Source of the DNA: Gemmatimonadetes bacterium SCN 70-22
Lineage (GTDB): Bacteria; Gemmatimonadota; Gemmatimonadetes; Gemmatimonadales; Gemmatimonadaceae
DNA length: 64,000 bases
Reading direction: 5' to 3'
NCBI GenBank assembly: GCA_001724275.1
Contig: MEDZ01000004.1
Location: 1-64,000, forward strand
The notes beneath the pieces are model-generated. The model was given only the letters and a program-made list of their open reading frames with translations. It was not told the origin of the DNA and did no database searches. The position numbers were made by a program, and so were the translations under genes. Of the stretch, positions 55,274 through 64,000 are shown in pieces (the first letter of the stretch is position 1; the number at the start of each line of letters is the position of its first letter).

Positions 55274-56872
55274 TCAGTTCCCTCCCGCCATGGTGCTCAT
55301 GTTGGCCTGCTGCGATGCCGCGCGGCTCTCGACCTGCTGCACGAACCTGGCCGCCGAGGCCTCCATGCGACGGAGCACCGGCTTGGGATACACGCCCAAC
55401 CAGAGGATGACGAAGAGGAGCGGTACGAGAAGCCCGATCTCGCGCCAGTTGAGGTCGGTCATCTTCGCGTTGGCCGGCTTGTCCATCGGGTTGTAGATGA
55501 TGCGCTGCACGGCCCACAGCAAGTAGGCGGCGGCGAGGATGACGCCCAGCGTCGCGATGAAGGTCATCCACGGCACCGTGCGGAACGAGCCGACCAGCAC
55601 CAGGAACTCGGCCACGAAGCCGTTGGTACCGGGGAGGCCGATGGAGCTGAGGGCCACGACGGTGAGGGCGGTGGCGAAGATGGGGACCACCTTCGCGATG
55701 CCACCGTAGTCGGCGAAGAGGCGCGAGTGCCTGCGCTCGTAGATCATCCCGATGAGGAAGAAGAGCGCCCCGGTCGAGATGCCATGGCCGATCATGACCA
55801 TGAGGGCGCCCTGCACACTCTCGGTGGTCATGGCGAAGATCCCGAGCATGACCATCCCGAGGTGCGCCACCGAGGAGTACGCGACCAGCTTCTTGAAGTC
55901 GGGCTGCACCAGCGCCACCAGCGAGCCGTAGATCACGCCGATGACGCTGAGGGCGAGGATCGCCGTGCGCACCGTGTCGTGCATGGCCACGCCCGGAAAG
56001 AGGGGAATCGCCAGCCGCAAGAAGCCGTAGGTCCCCAGCTTGAGGAGGATGCTGGCCAGGACCACCGATCCGGCGGTGGGGGCCTCCACGTGGGCGTCAG
56101 GGAGCCACGTGTGGAAGGGGAACATCGGGACCTTCACCGCGAAGGCCACGAAGAAGGCGAGGAAGAGCCAGAACGAGGCCCCCGGGTCCATTCCCGCGAC
56201 CGCCATGATCGCGTCGTAGGAGAAATCGGGCTTCCCGGTCAGCATCCCGGCCTGCCAGCCGAGGTACACGATGGCCACCAGCATCAGGAGCGAGCCGAGC
56301 ATCGTGTAGATGAAGAACTTCAGCGAGGCGTAGATGCGCCGCTCGCCGCCCCAGATACCGATGATGAAGTACATCGGGATCAGCATCACTTCCCACATCA
56401 CGTAGAACAGGAACAGGTCGCGCGCCACGAACGCACCCAGCATCCCGACCGTCAGGAGCAACATGAGGGCGTGATACGCATGCACCTTCCGGTTCACGCT
56501 CGTCCACCCGCCCAGGATGGCGAGCGGCATGATCAGCGTCGTGAGCAGGACCATCATCAGCGACAGTCCGTCGATCCCGAGGGCGAACGTCGTCCCCCAC
56601 GCGTCGATCCACGGCGCGTCGAAGGTCGCCTGCCACCCGCCGGAGGAGGGGTCGAGCGACCACCAGAGGCCGATCGAGACGAGGAACTCGACCAGGAAGA
56701 TCGCGAGCGTGATGATGCGTGCCGTGTTCTCCGCGGCCGCCCGTGCATCACCGGTCGCTCCCCGGAGGGTGGCGCCGTGCACCCAGACCAGGAGCGCACC
56801 GATCAGCGGGATGAGCAGCAGGACGGGGAGGATCCAGCTGTTGTATCCGATGGATTCGAGCAAGGCTTGCAT
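55274..56872 (-). CDS. nuoM: NADH-quinone oxidoreductase subunit M
   Basis: A 532-residue antiporter-like proton-pumping subunit. Motifs include YVMWEVMLIPMYFIIGIWGG (conserved glutamate), KVPMFPFHTWLPDAHVEAPT and LVAYSSVAHLGMVMLGIFAM. It lies five bases from nuoL. Confidence 0.97.
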   Translation of the reverse strand: MQALLESIGYNSWILPVLLLIPLIGALLVWVHGATLRGATGDARAAAENTARIITLAIFLVEFLVSIGLWWSLDPSSGGWQATFDAPWIDAWGTTFALGIDGLSLMMVLLTTLIMPLAILGGWTSVNRKVHAYHALMLLLTVGMLGAFVARDLFLFYVMWEVMLIPMYFIIGIWGGERRIYASLKFFIYTMLGSLLMLVAIVYLGWQAGMLTGKPDFSYDAIMAVAGMDPGASFWLFLAFFVAFAVKVPMFPFHTWLPDAHVEAPTAGSVVLASILLKLGTYGFLRLAIPLFPGVAMHDTVRTAILALSVIGVIYGSLVALVQPDFKKLVAYSSVAHLGMVMLGIFAMTTESVQGALMVMIGHGISTGALFFLIGMIYERRHSRLFADYGGIAKVVPIFATALTVVALSSIGLPGTNGFVAEFLVLVGSFRTVPWMTFIATLGVILAAAYLLWAVQRIIYNPMDKPANAKMTDLNWREIGLLVPLLFVILWLGVYPKPVLRRMEASAARFVQQVESRAASQQANMSTMAGGN

Positions 56873-56876
56873 CGGT

Positions 56877-59087
56877 CTATCGCAGGGAGAAAGCGCCGAG
56901 TACCGCCACGACGCCGATGATGAGCACCCAGGCGTATGTCCCCACCTGGCCCGATTGCAGGCGCGATCCCAACCAGCCGATACCGCGCGCGAGCTGGGCG
57001 CTGCCGTTCACGAAGAGTCCGTCGATGAGCCCCGCGTCCATCCCCTTCCAGAGCACGCTGCGCGACACGCCGACGAGCGGCTGCACCACGACCTTGTCGT
57101 AGCCTTCGTCGACGTAGTACTTGTTCTCCAGCACGCGCGCGAAGCCCTCCGACGCCGGTGCCTCGCGCTTCGGCACCAGGGCCGACGGCTTGAGGCGCGC
57201 CACCGCCAGGGCAATGCCGATCACGGCGATCGCGATCGCGATGCCGACGAGCAGGTACTCGGTGCTGTGCGCGAGGTGCGCCTCGTTCCCCATCGTCACG
57301 CGCAGCGCCGACTCGCCCGTCACCGGCTCGAGCCAGTGATGCAGCGCCTGCACCGGCCCGGCCGGGAAGAACGTCGGGAGGTTGAGCCACCCACCGGCCA
57401 GGCTCAGGATGCCGAGCACCACCAGCGGACCCGTCATCACCCACGGGGCCTCGTGCAGGTGCTGCTGCTCCTTCTCCCCGCTCCGGTTGGGCCCGTGGAA
57501 GGTGTACAGCATCATGCGCGTCATGTAGATCGCCGTCAGGAGCGCGGAGACGAGCCCGATGACGTAGATGGCGTACAGCAGGGCGCTCCCCGGAATCCCG
57601 AGCCAGCTGGCCTCTGCCAGCGTCGACCCGTGCGTCCGGGCGAAGACGGCGCCCAGGATCTCGTCCTTCGAGAAGAACCCGGCAAACGGCGGGATGCCGG
57701 CGATCGCCAGCGTGGCGATCCACATGAGGATGAAGGTCACGGGCATGTACTTCCTGAGCCCGCCCATGTTGCGCATGTCCTGCGCGTCGTCATGGTTCCC
57801 GGTGTGGTGGTACGCCTGGTGCATGGCGTAGATCACCGACCCCGAACCGAGGAAGAGGAGCGCCTTGAAGAAGGCGTGCGTCACGAGGTGAAAGACGCCC
57901 GCGGCGTACGCTCCCACGCCCACGCCCACGAACATGTAGCCCAGCTGCGAGACGGTGGAGTAGGCCAGCACCTTCTTGATGTCCCACTGCTTGAGGCCGA
58001 TGGTGGCGGCGAAGATCGCCGTCAGCGCCCCGACGAAGGCGACGGTCAGCGAGGCGACCGGGGCCAGCGAGAAGAGGACCGCGCTGCGCGCGACGAGATA
58101 CACGCCGGCCGTCACCATCGTGGCCGCGTGGATGAGGGCCGAGACCGGCGTCGGGCCGGCCATGGCGTCCGGGAGCCAGACGTAGAGCGGGATCTGCGCG
58201 CTCTTGCCGGTGCACCCGAGGAACATGAACAGGCAGATGGCGGTCACCAGCGCCCCGCCGGGGACCAGCTGCGCCGCGCCCGCGTTCACGCCGGCGAAGT
58301 CGAGCGTCCCGAGGTTGGCGAAGAGGAGGAACATCGCCACCAGGAAGCCGAAGTCACCGATGCGGTTGACGATGAACGCCTTCTTGCCGGCGTCGGCGTT
58401 GGCCTTGTCGGAGAACCAGAACCCGATCAGCAGGTACGAGCAGAGCCCCACCCCTTCCCACCCGACGAACAGCATCGGGTAGTTGGCGCCGAGCACCAGC
58501 ACCAGCATGAAGAAGACGAACAGGTTGAGGTACGCGAAGTAGCGCGGGTACCCCGGGTCGTCCTGCATGTAGCCGACGCTGAAGATGTGGATCAGCGTCC
58601 CGACGCCGGTGATGACCATGGCCATCACCATCGACAACTGGTCCACCTGGAAGGCGGCGTCGATCGAGAGGTCGCCGGCGACCATCCACGAGAAGAGCGA
58701 CTTGACGAATGGCGCCTCGGCGTGCGCCCCCGTGAGGGCGAGGAAGATCGCGGCGGTCAGGGCGAACGAGGCGGCCAGCACGGCCGGCCCCACCAGGCTC
58801 ACGATCCCCGCGTACTTGTGGCGCGTGACGGGATGGTGGTCGTCGTGGGGCGCGTCGTGGCCATGGCCACCGTGGCCATGGGCGTCGCCGTGATCGTCGG
58901 CGTGATCGTCGTGGTGCGCATGGTGTGCCGTCGGGTTCCCGGGCCCGGTCTTCGCCACGCTCGTGAGCGCGAGGAGTCCGTTGATCACGAACCCGAGGAG
59001 GGGAAGGATCGGGACGAGCCAGATCCACTCCGCCATCGTCCCGGCCAGCGGATGCGCCCCGGCGGCTGCAGCGTCCTGGAGGAGCAT
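56877..59087 (-). CDS. nuoL: NADH-quinone oxidoreductase subunit L with a His-rich loop
   Basis: A 736-residue antiporter-like subunit that ends in the long lateral helix of complex I. Motifs: LFVGWEGVGLCSYLLIGFWF, SAQIPLYVWLPDAMAGPTPV, HAATMVTAGVYLVARS, and KVLAYSTVSQLGYMFVGVGV. I take the ATG at 59085-59087, which overlaps the nuoK stop as TGATG; a second ATG at 59036 is also possible. Between the first two helices (about residues 54-90) is an extra loop with about fifteen histidines mixed with Asp and Gly, which is not part of the usual subunit. Confidence 0.96.
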   Translation of the reverse strand: MLLQDAAAAGAHPLAGTMAEWIWLVPILPLLGFVINGLLALTSVAKTGPGNPTAHHAHHDDHADDHGDAHGHGGHGHDAPHDDHHPVTRHKYAGIVSLVGPAVLAASFALTAAIFLALTGAHAEAPFVKSLFSWMVAGDLSIDAAFQVDQLSMVMAMVITGVGTLIHIFSVGYMQDDPGYPRYFAYLNLFVFFMLVLVLGANYPMLFVGWEGVGLCSYLLIGFWFSDKANADAGKKAFIVNRIGDFGFLVAMFLLFANLGTLDFAGVNAGAAQLVPGGALVTAICLFMFLGCTGKSAQIPLYVWLPDAMAGPTPVSALIHAATMVTAGVYLVARSAVLFSLAPVASLTVAFVGALTAIFAATIGLKQWDIKKVLAYSTVSQLGYMFVGVGVGAYAAGVFHLVTHAFFKALLFLGSGSVIYAMHQAYHHTGNHDDAQDMRNMGGLRKYMPVTFILMWIATLAIAGIPPFAGFFSKDEILGAVFARTHGSTLAEASWLGIPGSALLYAIYVIGLVSALLTAIYMTRMMLYTFHGPNRSGEKEQQHLHEAPWVMTGPLVVLGILSLAGGWLNLPTFFPAGPVQALHHWLEPVTGESALRVTMGNEAHLAHSTEYLLVGIAIAIAVIGIALAVARLKPSALVPKREAPASEGFARVLENKYYVDEGYDKVVVQPLVGVSRSVLWKGMDAGLIDGLFVNGSAQLARGIGWLGSRLQSGQVGTYAWVLIIGVVAVLGAFSLR

Positions 59088-59383
59088 CAGCCCTTGAGGA
59101 GATTGATGTTCGAGAGGTCCACCGATTGGCGGTGGCGGAAGATCGAGATGATGATCGCCAGCCCCACGGCCGCCTCGGCGGCGGCCACGGTCATGACGAA
59201 GACCACGAACACCTGCCCCGTCATCCCGTACAACCGCGAGAAGGCGACGAACGACAGGTTGACGGCGTTGAGCATGAGCTCGACGCACATGAAGACGATG
59301 ATCGCGTTCCGGCGCGTGAGCACGCCGACCACCCCGATGGTGAACAGCACCGCCGAGAACGCGAGCGCTTCGGGAACCATCAT
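59087..59383 (-). CDS. nuoK: NADH-quinone oxidoreductase subunit K
   Basis: A 98-residue, three-helix membrane subunit with the conserved glutamates in [20 protein letters not shown] and in [12 protein letters not shown]. Its ATG at 59381-59383 overlaps the nuoJ stop, and its stop overlaps nuoL. Confidence 0.97.
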   Translation of the reverse strand: MMVPEALAFSAVLFTIGVVGVLTRRNAIIVFMCVELMLNAVNLSFVAFSRLYGMTGQVFVVFVMTVAAAEAAVGLAIIISIFRHRQSVDLSNINLLKG

Positions 59384-59916
59384 GCGGAGGCCCTCCGCTT
59401 GCCGAGGACGACGGCGCCGACGATCGCCACCAGCAGGAGGATGCTGGTGAGCTCGAACGCCAGGAGGTTGTCGCTGAACAGCGGCTTCGCGATCGCGGCC
59501 ACGGCGTTGAGGTCCTTCAGGCTCTCGGCGCGCTGGAACTCCGACTGCACCAGCGAGGCCGGGGCCGGCGAGCGCAGGAGGACGATGATCTGGGCGAGGA
59601 TGGCGAGTCCGAGGAGGCCGCCCAGGAGGCGCCCCCACGTGCCGCGCAGGTCGGAGATCTCGTCGGGATGCCCGAGGTTGAGGAGCATGACGACGAAGAG
59701 GAAGACGACCATGATCGCGCCGGCGTAGACCAGCACCTGGATGGCCCCGATGAAGTGGGCGTCCAGCATGACGTAGAGCGCCGCCAGCGAGAACATCGTG
59801 TTCACGAGCCAGAGCGCCGCCGCCACCGGGCCCTTGCGGGTCACGAAGGCGAGCGCCGAGGCGATCGCGATCAACCCGAAGAGGTAGAAGTGGAGCTGGT
59901 AGAAGAAGTTTGACAT
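59380..59916 (-). CDS. nuoJ: NADH-quinone oxidoreductase subunit J
   Basis: A 178-residue membrane subunit with five helices and the conserved [20 protein letters not shown] segment. Its ATG at 59914-59916 overlaps the nuoI stop (TGATG). Confidence 0.96.
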   Translation of the reverse strand: MSNFFYQLHFYLFGLIAIASALAFVTRKGPVAAALWLVNTMFSLAALYVMLDAHFIGAIQVLVYAGAIMVVFLFVVMLLNLGHPDEISDLRGTWGRLLGGLLGLAILAQIIVLLRSPAPASLVQSEFQRAESLKDLNAVAAIAKPLFSDNLLAFELTSILLLVAIVGAVVLGKRRASA

Positions 59917-60413
59917 CACTCGCCCTTCGGATCGGCCGGGTCCCACATCTCGCAGACGGGGTGCGTCTGCGCCATGAGGCGCTCGAGGTCGTACACGAAG
60001 CCCTCGCGCGAGTACTCGGCGTTCTCGTAGTGCCGCCCAAGGTGGATCGCCTCCTCGGGACAGACTTCCTGGCAGTAGCCGCAGAAGATGCACCGGAACT
60101 CGTCGATCTCGAACACGAGGGGATAGCGGTTGCCCTGCTCGTCCTCGCCCGGGACCAGCTTGATGCAGTTGGCCGGGCACACCGTCGGGCACAGCCCGCA
60201 GGCCACGCACTTGGCCTTGCCGTCCTCGGTGGTGAGCATGCGGTGCGTCCCTCGCCAGCGCGGCGAGATGCTCTCGCGCTCCTCGGGGTACTGCGTGGTC
60301 ACCTTGTGCGGGTCGATGAGGTGCTTGAAGGTGTTGCCCAGCCCCTTCAGCGTCGCCCGGACGTAGCTCGTCTCCTCGATGGGACGCTCCACGACCTTCA
60401 CGTTGATCGCCAT
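59916..60413 (-). CDS. nuoI: NADH-quinone oxidoreductase subunit I
   Basis: A 165-residue peripheral subunit with two 4Fe-4S clusters that pass electrons towards the quinone. Both motifs are complete: [15 protein letters not shown] (about 69-83) and [16 protein letters not shown] (about 109-124). The ATG at 60411-60413 overlaps the nuoH stop (TGATG). Confidence 0.97.
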   Translation of the reverse strand: MAINVKVVERPIEETSYVRATLKGLGNTFKHLIDPHKVTTQYPEERESISPRWRGTHRMLTTEDGKAKCVACGLCPTVCPANCIKLVPGEDEQGNRYPLVFEIDEFRCIFCGYCQEVCPEEAIHLGRHYENAEYSREGFVYDLERLMAQTHPVCEMWDPADPKGE

Positions 60414-61711
60414 CAGTTGCCTGCCTGGGTCGAGAGGTTGGTGCGGGCGGCGCTGATGCCGCGCAGCCGCGCCACTTCGTCGGCGGAGGCGCGCGCGGAC
60501 GCCGGGCTCACCACGCGCCCACGATCGAAGACCGCGAAGAGGATGAACAGGATCACCGCGTTGACGGCGAGGAAGATCCCGCCGTACACGAAGCCGCGCT
60601 GGATCCCCATCGCGTCGAGCCCGAGCATCAGCCCGGCCACGACCACGATGTACGCCAGCGCCACCGGGAACAGGAACTTCCACCCGAGCGACATGAGCTG
60701 GTCATACCGGAAGCGCGGCAGCGTCCAGCGGATCCAGATGTAGAAGAACATGAAGAAGAAGACCTTCGCCAGCATGAGGACCACCGACAGCAGCACGAGC
60801 GGGCCGCTCACCGCGCCGGTGTTGTCCGCCGTCATGAACGGAATGTCCCAGCCGCCGAAGAAGAGCGTCGCGATCATCGCCGACTGCGTGAGCATGTTGG
60901 CGTACTCGGCGATCATGAAGAGCGAGAACTTCATCGCCGAGTACTCGGTGTGGTACCCGGTGATGAGCTCCGACTCCGCCTCGGGCATGTCGAAGGGGAG
61001 GCGGTTGGTCTCGGCAAAGGCCGAGATGAGGAAGGTCACGAAGGCGACCGAGAGCGTGAGCACGTTCCACATGTGCATCTCGGCCTGCTGGTTCACGATG
61101 GCGCGCAGCGTGACGTTCCCCGCCAGCAGCAAGACTGGGATCAGCGACAGCCCCAGGCCGATCTCGTAGGAGACCATCTGGGCGCTGGCCCGGAGGCCGC
61201 CCAGCAGGGCGTACTTGTTGTTGGAGCTCCACCCGGCGAGGACGATCCCGTACACGCCGAGGGAGGCGATGGCCACCGTGAACAGGTAGCCGATCGGGAG
61301 GTCGGCGAGCACCAGGTCGATGCGCCCCCACGGGGACGCCCACGACGCGCCCCACGGGATGATCGCCCAGATCACGAGCGCGGGCAGGAACGACAGCATC
61401 GGCGCCAGGATGAACAGCACCTTGTTGACGTGCGGAGGAAGCGTCTCCTCCTTCATGAAGTTCTTCACGCCGTCGGCCAGCGGCTGGAAGTAACCGCGCG
61501 GCCCCACGCGGTTGGGCCCGTGCCGCCCCTGGATCCACGCCGAGATCTTGCGCTCGGCCAGCGTGGAATAGGCGACGATGACCATGTAGAGCGTGAAGAA
61601 GACGAGCAGCTTCACGACCGTGGCCACGAACCACGGCCAGAACGTCGGGGGCTGCTGCGGATCGGCCGCCACCTGCAACAGGCTGGGGAGGTTCATGAGG
61701 AGCGCGCTCAT
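60413..61711 (-). CDS. nuoH: NADH-quinone oxidoreductase subunit H
   Basis: A 432-residue subunit that forms the quinone pocket with NuoB and NuoD. Motifs include AERKISAWIQGRHGPNRVGP, ADGVKNFMKEETLPP, AFAETNRLPFDMPEAESELI and TGYHTEYSAMKFSLF. The C-terminal 40 residues form an extra soluble tail (RGRVVSPASARASADEVARL). The ATG at 61709-61711 overlaps the nuoG stop. Confidence 0.97.
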   Translation of the reverse strand: MSALLMNLPSLLQVAADPQQPPTFWPWFVATVVKLLVFFTLYMVIVAYSTLAERKISAWIQGRHGPNRVGPRGYFQPLADGVKNFMKEETLPPHVNKVLFILAPMLSFLPALVIWAIIPWGASWASPWGRIDLVLADLPIGYLFTVAIASLGVYGIVLAGWSSNNKYALLGGLRASAQMVSYEIGLGLSLIPVLLLAGNVTLRAIVNQQAEMHMWNVLTLSVAFVTFLISAFAETNRLPFDMPEAESELITGYHTEYSAMKFSLFMIAEYANMLTQSAMIATLFFGGWDIPFMTADNTGAVSGPLVLLSVVLMLAKVFFFMFFYIWIRWTLPRFRYDQLMSLGWKFLFPVALAYIVVVAGLMLGLDAMGIQRGFVYGGIFLAVNAVILFILFAVFDRGRVVSPASARASADEVARLRGISAARTNLSTQAGN

Positions 61712-63279
61712 CGGGCCGCCTCGGCAAGGCGTTCGGCGTCGGCCACGGGACGGCCGCGAAGCCCCAACGCGTCGTAGGTGAGCCCGGCAAACGACGGCTC
61801 GCTCGCGGCCAGCGCCGCGAAGGCGTCGGCGGCCACGAAATACTCGGCCTTCTCGCCCATCGCCCCCAGGAGGTCGGCGAGGACGTACCAGCTGGGGCGC
61901 GCCATGCCGGGGGCGGCCTTGGCCTGCAGGAAGCGCTGCACGCGTCCGCGCAGGTTCGTGAGCGTTCCCTCCTCCTCCGTCATGTTGGCGATGGGGAGGA
62001 TGATGTCGGCCTTGGGAAGGTGGGCGGGCATCGCCGTGCCGATGACGACCGTGACCGCCGCGCGCGCCAGCGCGGGAAGGTCCGACTCGCTGAGGTCGGC
62101 GTCGGCGACGACGAGGGCGTCGCCCGCCTGCAGCACGTCGAGCGGGGAGGCGTGCCGTGTGAAGCCCAGGAGCTGCGCTCCGGTGACGTTGGCGGCGCGG
62201 TCGGCGCGGAGCGCGAGGTCGTCGACGCCGGGGAGCGGCGCCTCGGCGCCCTGTGCCACCCGGAAGACCCCCGCCCCGCCGCTCTTGCGCACGAGGCGCG
62301 ACAGGAGGTGCAACGCCTCGTTGGAGAGGTTGGGCGACGCGAGGACGACGGCACGCTTCCCCTTGAGGACGCGGGCGGCGGCCTCGAGCGCGACCTCCCA
62401 GTCGACCGTGGCGTGGCCGCCGGCCCCCAGGATGCTGGGGACCTCGAGGCGGTCGCGCCGGTTCATCCACCGGTAGTTCGCGCGTCCGTGGTCGCACATG
62501 AAGAACTGGTTCACGCTCTCGTTCGAGCGCGGACGCAGGCGCATCACGGTGTTGTCGCGCGTCTCGACGATGATGTTGCACCCCTGCGAACAGCTGGTGC
62601 ACACCGAGGCCGTGCGGTCGAGTTCCCAGGCGCGCGCCTTGTTGAGGAAGTCCTTGCTGACGAGGGCGCCGACCGGGCAGACGTCGATGACGTTGGCCGC
62701 CCACGCGTGCGTGAGGTCCTTCCCCTCGAACTTCCCGATGAAGGCGCGATCGCCGCGTTCGCTCACGTTGAGCACCGTGTCGTGCGCCACGTCATCCATG
62801 AAGCGCACGCAGCGCGTGCACAGGATGCAGCGGTTCTGCACGTACAGGACGTCGCCGCCGAAGTCCTCGGCCGGGCTGAAGCGCTTGGGGTCGCGGAGGC
62901 GTGACTCCTTCGGCCCTTCCTGATACGTGTAGTCCTGCAGCTCGCACTCCCCCGATTGGTCGCAGATGGGGCAGTCGAGCGGGTGATTGATGAGGAGCAT
63001 CTCGAGGACGCCCTTGCGCGCCTCGCGGGCCTTCTCGGAGTGCACGTGCACCACCTGACCCTCGGCCACTGCCGTCGCGCACGACGGTGCGAGCTTCGGG
63101 AACTTCTCGACCTCCACGAGGCACATGCGGCACGAGCCGGCCACGGAGAGCCCCGGGTGGTAGCAGTAGTGCGGGATGAGGACGCCCGCCGTCTTCGCCG
63201 CCTCGAGGATCGACGTCCCCGGGGCGACGGCGACTGGGCGCCCTTCGATCGTGAGGTTGACGAGAGGAGTGTCGGCCAT
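61708..63279 (-). CDS. nuoG: NADH-quinone oxidoreductase subunit G, short form
   Basis: The large Fe-S subunit of the peripheral arm. The 523-residue protein has the 2Fe-2S site (CYHPG, then SCRMCLVEVEKFPKLAPSC), the His-Cys3 site HPLDCPICDQSGEC, the 4Fe-4S site CILCTRC with CPVGAL, and CTSCSQGC at the start of the molybdopterin-like domain. That domain is cut to about 270 residues, so the whole is well below the 700-900 of E. coli or Thermus. The ATG at 63277-63279 overlaps the nuoF stop (TGATG). Confidence 0.96.
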   Translation of the reverse strand: MADTPLVNLTIEGRPVAVAPGTSILEAAKTAGVLIPHYCYHPGLSVAGSCRMCLVEVEKFPKLAPSCATAVAEGQVVHVHSEKAREARKGVLEMLLINHPLDCPICDQSGECELQDYTYQEGPKESRLRDPKRFSPAEDFGGDVLYVQNRCILCTRCVRFMDDVAHDTVLNVSERGDRAFIGKFEGKDLTHAWAANVIDVCPVGALVSKDFLNKARAWELDRTASVCTSCSQGCNIIVETRDNTVMRLRPRSNESVNQFFMCDHGRANYRWMNRRDRLEVPSILGAGGHATVDWEVALEAAARVLKGKRAVVLASPNLSNEALHLLSRLVRKSGGAGVFRVAQGAEAPLPGVDDLALRADRAANVTGAQLLGFTRHASPLDVLQAGDALVVADADLSESDLPALARAAVTVVIGTAMPAHLPKADIILPIANMTEEEGTLTNLRGRVQRFLQAKAAPGMARPSWYVLADLLGAMGEKAEYFVAADAFAALAASEPSFAGLTYDALGLRGRPVADAERLAEAAR

Positions 63280-64000
63280 CAGGCCACCACCGTGGGTACG
63301 GTGTGGATCGTCTTCTTCGTGATGAGGGCTTCGAACTCGTGGCGGAACTTCTGCAGGCCGCTCGCGACGGGGGTCGCGCACGAGTCCGAGAGGACGCAGA
63401 TCGTCTTCCCGGTCATGTTCTCGCCGATGTCCAGGAGCGTATCCAGGTCTTCGGCCGTCCCGTCGCCGGCGACGATGCGGTCGAGAATCTTGCTGCTCCA
63501 CGCCGTGCCTTCCCGGCACTGCGTGCACTGGGCGCAGCTCTCGTGCGCGTAGAAGCGCACGAGGCGCGCGATCTGCTTCGGCATGGACTGCGCGCTGTCG
63601 AGGACGATGCAGCCGGCGGAGCCGAGCATCGTCCCGACCGTCATCATCCCCTCGTAGTCCATCAGGGCGCGCTCCGCCTCCTCGATCGTGATGATCGGGA
63701 CCGACGAGCCGCCGGGAATGATCGCCTTGAGCGTCCGCCCCGGAAGGGCACCGCCACACACCTCATGCAGGAACTCCCCGAACGGGAAGCCCATCTCGAC
63801 CTCGTAGTTGCCGGGGCGCGCGATGTTGCCGCACACGCTCCACAGCTTGGTCCCGGTCGACTTCGGGTTGTCGGGGCGCGACATCTTCTTGTACCAGTCG
63901 GCGCCGTTGTTCAGGATGTGCGGCACGGCCGCCAGCGTCTCGACGTTGTTGATCGTCGTCGGCTTGGCGAAGAGCCCGGCCACCGCGGGAAACGGCGGCT
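63279..64000 (-). CDS. nuoF: NADH-quinone oxidoreductase subunit F, C-terminal part (5' end outside window)
   Basis: About 240 C-terminal residues of the NADH- and FMN-binding subunit. The window cuts it after PPFPAVAGLFAKPTTINNVE. The SLBB-like part has IIPGGSSVPIIT and the 4Fe-4S site reads ESCAQCTQCREGTAW with the fourth cysteine in LSDSCATPV. The N-terminal FMN/NADH part is missing from view. Confidence 0.96.
   Translation of the reverse strand, partial: PPFPAVAGLFAKPTTINNVETLAAVPHILNNGADWYKKMSRPDNPKSTGTKLWSVCGNIARPGNYEVEMGFPFGEFLHEVCGGALPGRTLKAIIPGGSSVPIITIEEAERALMDYEGMMTVGTMLGSAGCIVLDSAQSMPKQIARLVRFYAHESCAQCTQCREGTAWSSKILDRIVAGDGTAEDLDTLLDIGENMTGKTICVLSDSCATPVASGLQKFRHEFEALITKKTIHTVPTVVA

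Noticed and set aside
56517-59450. 977-codon + strand frame opposite nuoL and nuoM
   Set aside because: Antisense to two certain complex I subunits; no domain seen.

Overview
The window is a 64 kb piece of a very GC-rich bacterial chromosome made almost entirely of core genes. Several features point to a Gram-negative (diderm) bacterium that uses menaquinone: Kdo and lipopolysaccharide-export genes, a futalosine (menaquinone) pathway, and complex I. Together with the compact gene packing this best suggests Gemmatimonadota, but that is an inference from gene content and style, since no 16S gene is present. There is no insertion sequence, prophage, CRISPR array or defence island that I can support. 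I did not find a clear undescribed multi-gene system; the interest lies in several local anomalies.

Layout. From 1 to about 15.4 kb genes lie on the + strand: the end of murJ, uvrC, thrC, larC, a secreted TPR protein, a coupled run (radical SAM DUF512 protein, der, plsY, gpsA, a MerR regulator), surE-pcm, a low-complexity protein full of tandem repeats, acylphosphatase, an apt gene that appears broken by a small deletion, and tRNA-Arg(CCU). From 15.4 to 17.2 kb the strands switch: an AP2-like gene on the - strand diverges from a membrane-anchored TPR gene on the + strand. From 17.2 kb to the right edge every gene is on the - strand and most neighbours overlap by a few bases.

The - strand run, read from its upstream (right) end, holds: nuoF(partial)-G-H-I-J-K-L-M-N for complex I, ending in a hairpin terminator; phosphomannomutase/phosphoglucomutase and a UPF0182 membrane protein; sucC-sucD; ndk, preceded by an octamer repeat; DUF177-rpmF-plsX-fabH-fabD-fabG-acpP-fabF for fatty acid and phospholipid synthesis; mqnE-mqnA-mqnC for menaquinone; ispF, dedA, xerD, a glutamine amidotransferase and a membrane dipeptidase; kdsB-pyrG-kdsA-kdsC-kdsD-lptC-lptA-like-lptB-rpoN for Kdo synthesis and LPS export; then a membrane glycan group (GT2, GT4, flippase-like, YfhO, polyprenyl-phosphate GT2) and dapF.

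The themes fit together as cell-envelope biogenesis (fatty acids, Kdo, LPS transport, glycosyl transfer, peptidoglycan precursor) plus respiration (complex I and its likely quinone). The points most worth a second look are the apt deletion, the recurrent GTTAGG heptamer that carries every TTA codon I found, the N-terminal extension on LptB, the altered cysteine spacing in MqnE, the repeat-bearing insertion in KdsA, and the repeat-rich protein at 13.5 kb.
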